Assembly: GCA_002309695.1 (NCBI GenBank)
Contig: DBXV01000023.1
Location: 82,258 to 146,257, forward strand
DNA length: 64,000 nucleotides
Direction: 5' to 3'
From: Myxococcales bacterium UBA1203
Lineage (GTDB): Bacteria > Myxococcota > Myxococcia > Myxococcales > UBA5297
Shown: positions 1-7,700 of the stretch, piece after piece
How positions within the stretch are numbered: position 1 is the first letter of the stretch
Layout: each line of letters starts with the position of its first letter
The notes under the pieces: generated by a model
What the model was told of the DNA's origin: nothing
Database searches by the model: none
Seen by the model: only the letters and a program-made list of their open reading frames with translations
Program-made: the position numbers and the translations under genes

Positions 1-765
1 GGTGACGCAGAGGGCCACCACCAGCCAGTAGGTCTTTCCGAAGGAGAGGAGCGACCTGAAGTCGATTTTCTCCCCCGCCTTGTCCGCCTCGCCCAAGCTG
101 TATTTTTTGAGCCCGCGCTCTTCGAGGCCCCAGTAGGCGACGGCGGTCACGAGGCTCACCAGAGCGAAGACGACGGCCACGAGCAGCGGTCCCTGCCAGC
201 CCTTCTCGAAGGCAAAGCTCGCCCACTTGGGAGACCAATCGGCGGCCATCGACCCCAGGCGCGCTATCGTCAGATTGATGCCGAAGGCGAACGAAAGCTC
301 CTTGCCCTTGAACCAGCGCGCGATGCCGGCGGTGACGGCCACAATGAGGGACTCGGCGCCCAGCCCGAAGCAGCAGCGGCCCACGAGCATCATCCAGTAG
401 CCCACGTTCCCCGCGAAGGCCGAGAGGATTGCGCCCACGAGGCAGATGGCGGCGAAGATGGTCGTGGCTTTGCGGGCGCCGATGCGGTCGATGAAGAAGC
501 CGCTGACGAGCAGCATGGCCAGGTTGGGCAGCGAGTAGGCGCTGAACAGAAGCCCGAAGTGCTCGGCATCGATGCCCAGATCCCTCGCGAAGATGTCCTC
601 CAGCGGGTTCAGGCAGTCGTACACGTAGTAATTGCCGAACATGGCGAGGCTCATCACCACGAGGACGAGCCAGCGGTAGGCACTGGGCGGCTCGGGCAGC
701 GCAGATGAGGCGTTCTGCGATGGATTCGGCGGGTTCACGGCTTCGGCGGGTGTTTCGTCGGACAT
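1..765 (-). CDS. MFS transporter (MFSD1-like), C-terminus outside window
   Basis: Translating the minus strand from the ATG at 765 gives 255 uninterrupted residues that run off the window. After a short polar, proline-rich N-terminus there are at least five hydrophobic segments. The loop after TM2 reads GFFIDRIGARKAT, the classic MFS GxxxDRxGRR-type signature, and an Arg/Phe-rich GRCCFGLGAES stretch follows in TM4. This supports a major facilitator inner-membrane transporter; the overall look is closest to MFSD1-type members, but the substrate cannot be deduced. The gene points away from the PfkB kinase, with about 330 bases of shared upstream region. The N-terminal half of the fold is present and nothing looks broken. 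Confidence 0.85.
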   Translation of the reverse strand, partial: MSDETPAEAVNPPNPSQNASSALPEPPSAYRWLVLVVMSLAMFGNYYVYDCLNPLEDIFARDLGIDAEHFGLLFSAYSLPNLAMLLVSGFFIDRIGARKATTIFAAICLVGAILSAFAGNVGYWMMLVGRCCFGLGAESLIVAVTAGIARWFKGKELSFAFGINLTIARLGSMAADWSPKWASFAFEKGWQGPLLVAVVFALVSLVTAVAYWGLEERGLKKYSLGEADKAGEKIDFRSLLSFGKTYWLVVALCVT

Positions 766-1099
766 GGGGTTCTTCCCGTGTTGAATGAAGGGAGCGGCCG
801 GCGCGGACAGTCCAAAGAGCAGGCGCCCGGCTTTTTGAGGGCGGCGGCGTTTGCGACAAAGCCACCCTCCTTGCAAAGAAATCCGTCCCCAAAATCCGCC
901 TTCACGTTCCCTCAGTGCCCCGGCCGTTTTGTGTCCTCAGCCGCTCTGCTGTGAGCCTGCCCGGCGATTGATTTTTTCAGGCCGTCTGCTACCCGCCGCC
1001 GCCCATTTTCCTTCGGTCCTGCATCGGCGCCCCATGAAGCAAAGAAGCCGCTGCGGGACTTTCTGTTTTGCGCAGCTCGAATGTCGGATTGAGGGTCCC
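766..1099. other. Divergent intergenic region between MFS and PfkB genes
   Basis: This GC-rich stretch separates two divergent genes and should hold both promoters. I see no convincing -35/-10 pair. An imperfect GC hairpin followed by TTTTT lies around 800-836. An open frame runs in from 851 in phase with the kinase, but its residues look like non-coding translation (Pro/Arg/Ser-rich) and are not part of the PfkB fold. Confidence 0.4.
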
Positions 1100-2038
1100 A
1101 TGAGCGGTGTTCTCGTTGTCGGTTCCGTAGCGCTTGATTCTGTCGAAACGCCGTTCGGCGCCCGGGATGAGGTCCTGGGCGGTTCTGCGACCTACTTCTC
1201 CATGGCGGCTTCCTATTTTTCGCCGGTGCAGGTGGTCGGTGTCGTGGGCAGCGATTTCCCGGACAGCCATGTCGAACTTCTCCAAAAACGGCGCATCCGT
1301 CTGGACGGCCTGACCAAGGCCGAGGGCAGGACCTTCCGCTGGAAGGGTCGCTACTGCGATCAGATGAACGAGGCCCAGACGCTGGATACCGAGCTGAACG
1401 TCTTCGACACGTTCAAGCCGGTTCTCCCCGGCGACTTCCGGAAGACGCCCTTTGTGTTCCTGGGAAACATCGATCCTGTTCTGCAGGGCGAAGTGCTGGA
1501 TCAGATTGAAAGTCCCAAGCTGGTGGCCGCCGACACCATGAATTTCTGGATCAACGGCAAGAACGCAGACCTGAAGGCGACTCTCCGGCGTGTCGATCTG
1601 CTCTTTGTCAACGACGCCGAAGCCCGTGCTCTCAGCGGCGAGCGCAACACCGTCTCTGCCGCGAAAAAAATCCTGACCATGGGCCCCCGAGCCGTGGTCG
1701 TGAAGAGGGGCGAATACGGCGCGATGCTGCTGGACGCCGAGGGCTTCTTCGCGCTTCCCGCCTACCCCACCGAAAAAGTCTGCGATCCTACCGGCGCGGG
1801 CGACTCCTTTGCGGGCGGCTTTATGGGATTTCTCGCCTCGGTGGGCGCCGTGACGCCCGCGGCACTTCGGCAGGCTGTGGCCATGGGAACCGTGCTGGCT
1901 TCCTTCACTGTAGAGGGCTTCAGCCTGGACGAGCTCTCCCGCGTGACGCTTGAAAGGGCGCGGGAGCGCTTCGAGTGCCTGAGACGAATGATGCGCCTCG
2001 CCGAACTCCCCGAGCGTATTGAATTCCAGAGCATCTAA
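1100..2038 (+). CDS. PfkB-family carbohydrate/nucleoside kinase
   Basis: 312 residues. The protein opens MSGVLVVGSVALDSVETPFG, with the early G-rich substrate-binding stretch and the GGSA..FS motif of PfkB kinases. It has the C-terminal signature DPTGAGDSFAGGFMGF, which contains the catalytic Asp and the anion hole. The family phosphorylates sugars or nucleosides with ATP in the cytoplasm; the exact substrate is not evident. I chose the ATG at 1100 because GAGGG lies nine bases upstream and the family's first beta-strand starts there. The frame is open further upstream, but that translation has no homology-like character. A small RAHE-motif gene follows on the same strand 57 bases downstream and may be co-transcribed. 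Confidence 0.88.
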   Translation: MSGVLVVGSVALDSVETPFGARDEVLGGSATYFSMAASYFSPVQVVGVVGSDFPDSHVELLQKRRIRLDGLTKAEGRTFRWKGRYCDQMNEAQTLDTELNVFDTFKPVLPGDFRKTPFVFLGNIDPVLQGEVLDQIESPKLVAADTMNFWINGKNADLKATLRRVDLLFVNDAEARALSGERNTVSAAKKILTMGPRAVVVKRGEYGAMLLDAEGFFALPAYPTEKVCDPTGAGDSFAGGFMGFLASVGAVTPAALRQAVAMGTVLASFTVEGFSLDELSRVTLERARERFECLRRMMRLAELPERIEFQSI

Positions 2039-2095
2039 AGAAATCTGAGCGCCGCATCTGCCCCGTTTTGTCCCGTTTTCATCAGGAGGCGACCT

Positions 2096-2440
2096 TTGGC
2101 CGACTCCAGCCAGAAAAAGAGAGAGTCCCCCTGCGCCCGCGCTTCGGCTGGCCCCCCGAAACTTACCGTCGTGAAGGGCGGCGGCAAAAGAGCAGCTCTC
2201 TGCCTGAAAACGCCACACGACGTGGCACGCCTCATGGCCTCGGCGGCTGCTGAGATGATGCTCCGCCGCATCTCCCCTCTGCGCGCCCACGAAATCCAGC
2301 AGCGGGGAGTGCGCGCACTCAGCCTCTTTGAGCGCGTCAAGATGCCCAATGGGGGGGAGTCGCAGGGGGCGCTCAAACGAGAACTCCACGATCTCGAGGC
2401 CATCTGGAACGCCGGAATCGAGCGCAGCGGGAAACGCTAG
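2096..2440 (+). CDS. Small basic protein with LRR-ISPLRAHE motif, TTG start
   Basis: 114 residues starting at TTG, preceded by a near-perfect Shine-Dalgarno AGGAGG seven to eight bases upstream, which is why I prefer this start. I do not recognise the family. The N-terminal third is polar and Ser/Lys-rich. The middle (about residues 50-75) reads LRRISPLRAHE followed by a helix ending ALSLFERVK, and the C-terminus is predicted helical. No membrane segment or metal motif is visible. It lies between the PfkB kinase and the broken ferredoxin on the same strand. A related fragment with nearly the same LRR..ISP.RAHE core lies about 1.4 kb downstream, beyond the foreign XRE segment, so this may be a small local family. 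Confidence 0.6.
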   Translation: MADSSQKKRESPCARASAGPPKLTVVKGGGKRAALCLKTPHDVARLMASAAAEMMLRRISPLRAHEIQQRGVRALSLFERVKMPNGGESQGALKRELHDLEAIWNAGIERSGKR

Positions 2441-2460
2441 CGCCTCTCCGGCCCGCCTCC

Positions 2461-2759
2461 TTGTCCCTCGCGGCCCTCTTCGCCGCCGCCGTCTCCTCCG
2501 ACGAGGCGCCCAAGCCCCGCGACGACGGCAAGACCGTCCAGAATCCGGCCAAGTGCGTCTACTGCACCATATGCGCACGCAAGTGCCCGATGGAGGCGCT
2601 CAAAGTCGCCGCGCGGCCAAGACCTGGCCCCTCGACGCAGAGAAGTGCGTCGCCTGCGGCACCTGCGCACAGGTTTGCCCGAAGAATGCACTGGTCTATG
2701 TAAACCATACGCAATGTCCCAAAAGCTCCGGCCGACAGAGCGGAGCTTCTGGGGTGTAG
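2461..2759 (+). pseudogene. Ferredoxin with two 4Fe-4S clusters, frameshifted
   Basis: The first cluster motif CVYCTICARKCP is encoded in one frame (from TTG 2461). The second, CVACGTCAQVCP, lies in another frame about 30 residues on. The switch occurs around 2612-2630, and a missing base there would join the two halves into a normal ferredoxin of about 80-95 residues, a soluble electron carrier. After the second cluster the frame runs into unrelated codons and stops at 2759, just where the foreign XRE segment begins, so the native end also seems lost. Possibilities are a genuine pseudogene, a sequencing error, or (less likely) programmed frameshifting. The TTG start has no good ribosome site and is uncertain. 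Confidence 0.6.
2717..2750 (-). terminator. Rho-independent terminator of XRE gene
   Basis: AAGCTCCG (2723-2730) pairs perfectly with CGGAGCTT (2741-2748) across a 10-base loop. Read on the minus strand the stem ends in TTTT. It lies 30 bases past the stop of the XRE regulator, so it fits as that gene's terminator. Confidence 0.55.
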
Positions 2760-2779
2760 GTTCAAAGCCCTGCGGCCTG

Positions 2780-3565
2780 TTATCCCTGCCCGGCAGGGGA
2801 CTGTCTCTTTCTGTAGAGAAGGAGCTCCGGTTCTGTACCGTCTTTCCCGTAAGTGCTGACCAGAATGAAATCCATATTCGCCAGCACGCCGAAGCAGCGG
2901 TCTCCGCCGGACGCCGGTTCGAGCTGGGTCCCCAGATAGGTCCTCCGGTCGTCGAGGAATTTCACGGCGGTGCCGCCGGGAAGCGGATAGGCGAGATTCA
3001 CATAGCTCCCGACGAGGGCGTTGAGCTTTTCTACCCTAGGCATGCCCTCGATCTGCAGCGCGTTGATCTCCGCGACCAGCTGCGCCTTGAAAGCCTCGAA
3101 GGCCCCGCCGTCGCCGAGCTCCCCGTGCCGCTTCCAGTAATCCAGCTTGGGCAGCGTCTGCTTCAAATAGGCGCGTGCATGTTCTTCGGAGAAGCCTTTG
3201 CTTGCCATGTGGCGGACGCAGACGTCGATCAGATCGTCCATATCGCTGTAGGTATAAGTCCCATCGGCATAGCACCACTGGCAGTAATCCTCATTGAGAG
3301 TCCCGTCCTTCTCCCGGCCGAGGATCGCATCGTCGATCGGCATCCCGCAGCATTGGCAGACCAGCTGATGCGGCGATCCGAGCAGCGTGTTGATGGAGAC
3401 GTTGAAATACCGGGAAAGCAGCTTCAGCGTCTCAGTGTTCGGCACGGTTTCGCCGTTTTCCCAGCGGGATACAGCCTGGCGGGTCACAAAAACCTTTTCG
3501 GCGAGCTCGTCCTGCGTCAGCCCATGCTTTGCCCTGAGTCCATACAGAACATCCTTTGTGTCCAT
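2780..3565 (-). CDS. XRE-family regulator with zinc-ribbon and unknown C-terminal domain
   Basis: 261 residues from ATG 3565, preceded by AAGGAGGTG, a strong Firmicutes-style ribosome site. Residues 5-60 form an XRE/Cro helix-turn-helix (LTQDELAEKVFVTRQAVSRWENG). A zinc-ribbon-like region follows, with cysteines at about 70, 72, 73 and 95, 98. The remainder, about residues 105-260, is a mixed helical domain ending in a strand-rich part of unknown function. This architecture is common in Clostridia and related gut Actinobacteria as a cytoplasmic DNA-binding regulator, and is unusual next to these genes. Base composition and codon use look less GC-biased than the neighbours. The segment is bounded by a broken ferredoxin on one side and a truncated small ORF on the other, which suggests recent transfer. 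Confidence 0.85.
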   Translation of the reverse strand: MDTKDVLYGLRAKHGLTQDELAEKVFVTRQAVSRWENGETVPNTETLKLLSRYFNVSINTLLGSPHQLVCQCCGMPIDDAILGREKDGTLNEDYCQWCYADGTYTYSDMDDLIDVCVRHMASKGFSEEHARAYLKQTLPKLDYWKRHGELGDGGAFEAFKAQLVAEINALQIEGMPRVEKLNALVGSYVNLAYPLPGGTAVKFLDDRRTYLGTQLEPASGGDRCFGVLANMDFILVSTYGKDGTEPELLLYRKRQSPAGQG

Positions 3566-3722
3566 ACAAACACCTCCTTGCTGCCGAGTATCCCGAGAAA
3601 CGGGCCAATAAGCACGCAACTGCCTGTTTCCCTTCTGAACAGAGCAGCTACAGCAGCATCAGCAGCGGGATCACCACGAAGCTGGCGGGGGCGGATATCG
3701 CGATGGGGTGGGCGTGCTTTTG

Positions 3723-3911
3723 TCCACGGCTGCGGACCCGCTGCGCCGGAAAATTTCTCCGGTGCGCGCCCATGAGGCGGGAGCTGCGCCTCCTCTCGGC
3801 CGTCTGGCAGGAAGGCCGCACGCGAAAGCGCTGAGCCTCCGCCCGACTTTCAGGAATCCCGGTTCTGAAGGGGATTCCAGCGCTCTTCGTCATGGGCCGA
3901 TGCTTCCGTGA
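3723..3911 (+). pseudogene. Truncated paralogue of the RAHE-motif protein
   Basis: In this frame the translation reads AADPLRRKISPVRAHE, then after a gap KALSL. This matches the LRR-ISPLRAHE ... ALSL core of the 114-residue protein at 2096-2440, with one inserted Lys. Everything upstream of this core, where the N-terminus should lie, belongs to the foreign XRE-side sequence. The fragment therefore looks like the surviving C-terminal part of a second copy. The similarity covers only about 15-20 residues, so homology is likely but not proven. The end overlaps the 3' end of the minus-strand membrane gene. Confidence 0.35.
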
Positions 3912-4503
3912 GGCCGTTGTCCGAAGAGATTTCATCCGTTTCCGGCTCGATCTCCCACCACTGGCGCGGCCCGTCCGATTCCCGGCGGTGCGCTTCTGCT
4001 TTTTCCGTCTCTCCACTGGGCGGCGGCGAATCAGACGGCAGTTCTGCCAGCGAATTGGCTTCCGAAGAGACATCTCTTCCGGGAGAGAACGCCGGGGAAG
4101 CCTTTTCTTCCGGAGGGGACAGACGTCTGTTTTGCGCTTTGAGTGCAGCCTCCTCGCTAAAATTCCGGGCAAAACGGGCGCGGCGCACCAAAAGGACCGC
4201 GAGCGCCAGCGTCATAAAAAACGCGGCAGTGGGGGCAAAGAGCCGGGCCATCTCGCCGCCGCGCAGCTGCTCCCTCTGACGCGCAAAGGTCTGCCAGCAC
4301 TGTTCGTCATTCCCGCAGTTAGGGACGAAATTGGCGGCCGTCTCCCCTTCCGACGGGGCCATGGCCGCCTCGTAAATCATCGTGCCCGACCAGAGGAGCA
4401 GCGGAATGGCGATGACGAAGAGTTTGGAAGCGAGCTTCGCCCAGCGCATCCCCACATAAAAAATGGCCATGTCGGCCAGGATGACTGCCAGCCAGTAGTT
4501 CAT
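3850..4503 (-). CDS. Hypothetical inner-membrane protein with acidic C-terminal tail
   Basis: 217 residues from ATG 4503; GGAGAAAGCGGA just upstream supports this start over an in-frame ATG 13 codons earlier. The first residues MNYWLAVILADMAIFYVG form one membrane segment and KLFVIAIPLLLWSGTMIY a second. A third, APTAAFFMTLALAVLLVRRARF, lies near residue 100. Between TM2 and TM3 is an external loop with two cysteines (NCGNDEQC). The last 100 or so residues are hydrophilic, Glu/Ser/Pro-rich and probably disordered in the cytoplasm. I recognise no family. It is divergent from the giant M48-helicase gene and shares its upstream region, so a functional link is possible but unsupported. Confidence 0.7.
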   Translation of the reverse strand: MNYWLAVILADMAIFYVGMRWAKLASKLFVIAIPLLLWSGTMIYEAAMAPSEGETAANFVPNCGNDEQCWQTFARQREQLRGGEMARLFAPTAAFFMTLALAVLLVRRARFARNFSEEAALKAQNRRLSPPEEKASPAFSPGRDVSSEANSLAELPSDSPPPSGETEKAEAHRRESDGPRQWWEIEPETDEISSDNGLTEASAHDEERWNPLQNRDS

Positions 4504-4722
4504 TCCGCTTTCTCCAGATGCGTTCAGCGCGGGCCTGCCCATGCCGCCCGCGCGATTCGCCCGCTGATTCAGCGGACTTCCTCAGGGCGTCAAGGGCCGG
4601 CCGGTCTCCCCTGAAAGGCAGCGCCAAAAATAAAGGCGATTTTGTTGCCCATCGGCGCCGTCTTCATGCCAGAGCGCCGCGCCTTTCCTTCGGACCGGCC
4701 ATCCTTTGCCACGGAGAGAACG

Positions 4723-7700
4723 ATGACGCTTTCACCTGACACGCAAAACCCCGCCGAATGGATTCGCTTCCCGGGCGAAAAGACATGCCGCGAGGGCCTG
4801 GCGGAGGCTCTGCCCGGCCAGGCCCCCCTTCTTTCGGGAGATTTGCCTGTGCTGGATCACGTCCGGCGCATTTTTCTCTCGACATCGCTTCGGCTCAGCG
4901 AGGCATCGGCGCCGCAGCTGCACAGGGCCGCTCAGCTGGCCATGGAGCGCCTCGGCCGCCGGATTCCCTATGAGCTCTTTCAGGTCTCCGGCGACGAAAA
5001 CGCCTGCGCGGCGCCTTTCTCTGACCACGCGCTCATCCGCCTCGAAGGAAAGATCCTCTCCATCCTCGATGATGGGACGCGCCTCGCGCTCATCGGCCAC
5101 GAGCTGGGCCATGTCTTCTGCCACTCCTCTCCCGACAGCGTCAGGGAAGCCCGGACGATTGGCCGCATCCTCGACGGGCAGATTCCGGCGGGAACGGCGA
5201 ACCCGGATGAACTGCGCCGCAGAGCTTCGCTTCTTTCACAGGCCAGGGAGCTGACGGCGGACCGCTGCGGGCTGCTGGCCTGCCGGAGCATCAAAGACGC
5301 GCTGAAATTACAGATGATGCTGACCACGGGGCTCTCCGCCGCCTCGCTCGACTGGGACACCGACGCCTACCTGCTCCAGTGCCGCGAGTGCATCGAACCG
5401 CTGATTTCCGAGCAGGAGACTGTTGCCAGAGAGGGCGCCTCCCATCCGCTCCACGTCCTCAGGTCGTGGGCGCTGAATCTTTTCTGGGAAAGCGACCTCT
5501 TCCACCGGGTCACAGGGCTGGGGCCGGGGACGCGCCCCATTGCCGAGGTGGACAGCACGATTCTCAAGGCTCTCGACAGGTCCGTCGTCCGGACAGCGGG
5601 CTGGGGCGAAATTGTCCTCGGCGAGCCGCCTCAGGAGGTTCTGCTCTGCGCTCTGGCTGCCTGCGTCATTGTCGCCTTTGCCGACGGGGAAATTACCGAA
5701 GAGGAAGAGGACGCCATCGAGAGCACCTTCGCCGGCAGGGTTTCCGCCTGGCGGGACTATTTCAGCCTCAAGGCCGCCGCCGAACTTCTGGATCAGGTGG
5801 CCGAAGCCGTGATGGCCATGGGCGAAAGCGCGCTGCTCAGCATTTTCATTCTGGCGTGCCACGTCATGGCCTCGGACGGGCGCTTTGAGCGGAGCGAAGT
5901 GGCGGCCATTCTGATGATTGGCCGCGCGCTGGGCTGCGAAGATCTGTGGTTCCGGCTTCTGACCCGCATGGACATCATTCATCCGGAGTCCGACGGCGAG
6001 GCGGAAAAGGCCAGACTCAGGTCGATGGCCGCCAACGTGAGCCTGGCGGAGCGCCGCGCCGTGATGAACGCGCTGGATGCGTTTCTGACCACCGCGGCGA
6101 AGCTGGGCGGGACGCGGACCACGCTGCGGCGGCTTCTGGCGCTCATGGGGGCAGAGTCTGCGGAGGAGCTTCCCAGGCTGGTGCCTGACATGGACAAGGC
6201 GCTTCGCGCGAAGGGGCTGACGGCGTCGCCCGAGCTGAGCGCGCTGGCGGACAGCGGCCTTTCTCATCTGGATATGCCCGTGGTTCTGACCGCCGAAGCC
6301 GCGCCCGTTCAGACAGAGAACGACATTCCCGCGGAGCCCGCCAAAACGCTTTTGAAGCGTGCGCTGACGAGCCTTCAGGACAGTCTGGTCAGCGGCAACG
6401 GCCGAAGTTCCTCTGTTCTGGCCAGACCCACCAAGGCGCTGATGGATCTGACTGAGCTGGACAAGCTGGGAACAGGCCGGGCCGAGCGCTTGCGGGCGGT
6501 TCTGTCGGCGGGCGATTCAGGTGAAGCGGAGCTCATTTCACCTCTGGAAGCCGCCTCTTCTCCGGCCGCGGCTCAAATCTGCCGCAGGCTCAAGGACCTG
6601 GCCCGGGCCGACAAAGACCAGCAGGAAGCCTACGGCTCCAGCGACCTGTGCCTTGGAACGGCTTTCGCGGCCGGGCGCATGGATTCCAGCCACAGATTCC
6701 GCGCGCCTCTTCGGCTCATCCCCGTGGAGCTCGTGCGGATTGAGGGCGGACAGGCCCCCGGCTGGAAGCTGCGCCGGCGGGGCGCGGCCATGGCGAACAT
6801 CGCCCTCGTGCGGGCGGTCCGCAGCAGACAGAAGGACGCGCAGGGAAGCATGTCCGATGAGTTCCTCGACGCGCTGAAAGACGCCGCGGAACAGAGTGAA
6901 GAGGCACTGGTGTCCGCCCTGGCTCAGAAGGGCTTCTTTCCCAAGCAGCAGGACGCCGCAGCTCTGGCCCGTGAAGAGCGGAAAAACCTCCTTCAAAACG
7001 CCGGCGCGCAGCCCTCGGAAAATGCCGGTGACGCCCCGGCGGCAGAAGTGCCCGAGGAGAGGCCTGCCGCCGCGGCCGCGCTGGAAGACGCGCTGCGCCC
7101 GATGGGCGATGAGCCTCCATGCATGGAGTGGCTCGGCCATCCGACGGCGGAAATCGAACCCTGCGCGGCCATCGGCATCTTTCCTCAGTCGCGCTCCGAG
7201 CTGCTCTACGACTACGGCGACCTGCTCCAGGACATCGATTCGGGCACATCTCCCGTGGGCGAGCTTCTGGGCGGTGCCGCCGAGCTCCTTCCCGACACGC
7301 TGAAAGACGAACTGCACATCAGCGGCAGCCAAAATTCCGAGCGTTCCACCGGCAGCGCGGCAGACGGCAGCGTGGTTCCCGCCGTCTCTCTGGATCCGAG
7401 TCAGAGGGAGGCGCTCCAGTCGGCCCGCGAAGTTCCTGCGATGGTCATCGACGGGCCTCCGGGAACAGGAAAGAGCCAGGTCATCGTGGGCATCGTTCTC
7501 GAAGCTCTGGCGCGGGGCGAGCGCGTGGCCGTGGTCAGCGAAAAGCGGGCGGCGCTCGACGTGGTCGCCCAGAGGCTGGAAGCCAACGGCTTCGGCGGCT
7601 GCTACGGGCTGGTCCACGACGTGGAATCCGACAGGAAGCCCCTCTACGCGCGGATTGCCCGGCGGATGCAGGAGACGCCTCTGAGCGAACCTTCGCCGAA

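Noticed and set aside
800..836. Imperfect GC hairpin with T-tract as a terminator
   Set aside because: No gene ends upstream on the plus strand and the stem has a bulge; it is more likely chance in GC-rich sequence.
2740..2775. GGTTCAAAGCC-like stretch resembling a tRNA T-arm
   Set aside because: No matching acceptor, D-arm or anticodon arm could be folded around it.
2645..3775. Plus-strand open frame of 376 codons across the XRE region
   Set aside because: It is antisense to a clear helix-turn-helix/zinc-ribbon protein with a strong ribosome site and has no coherent protein features.
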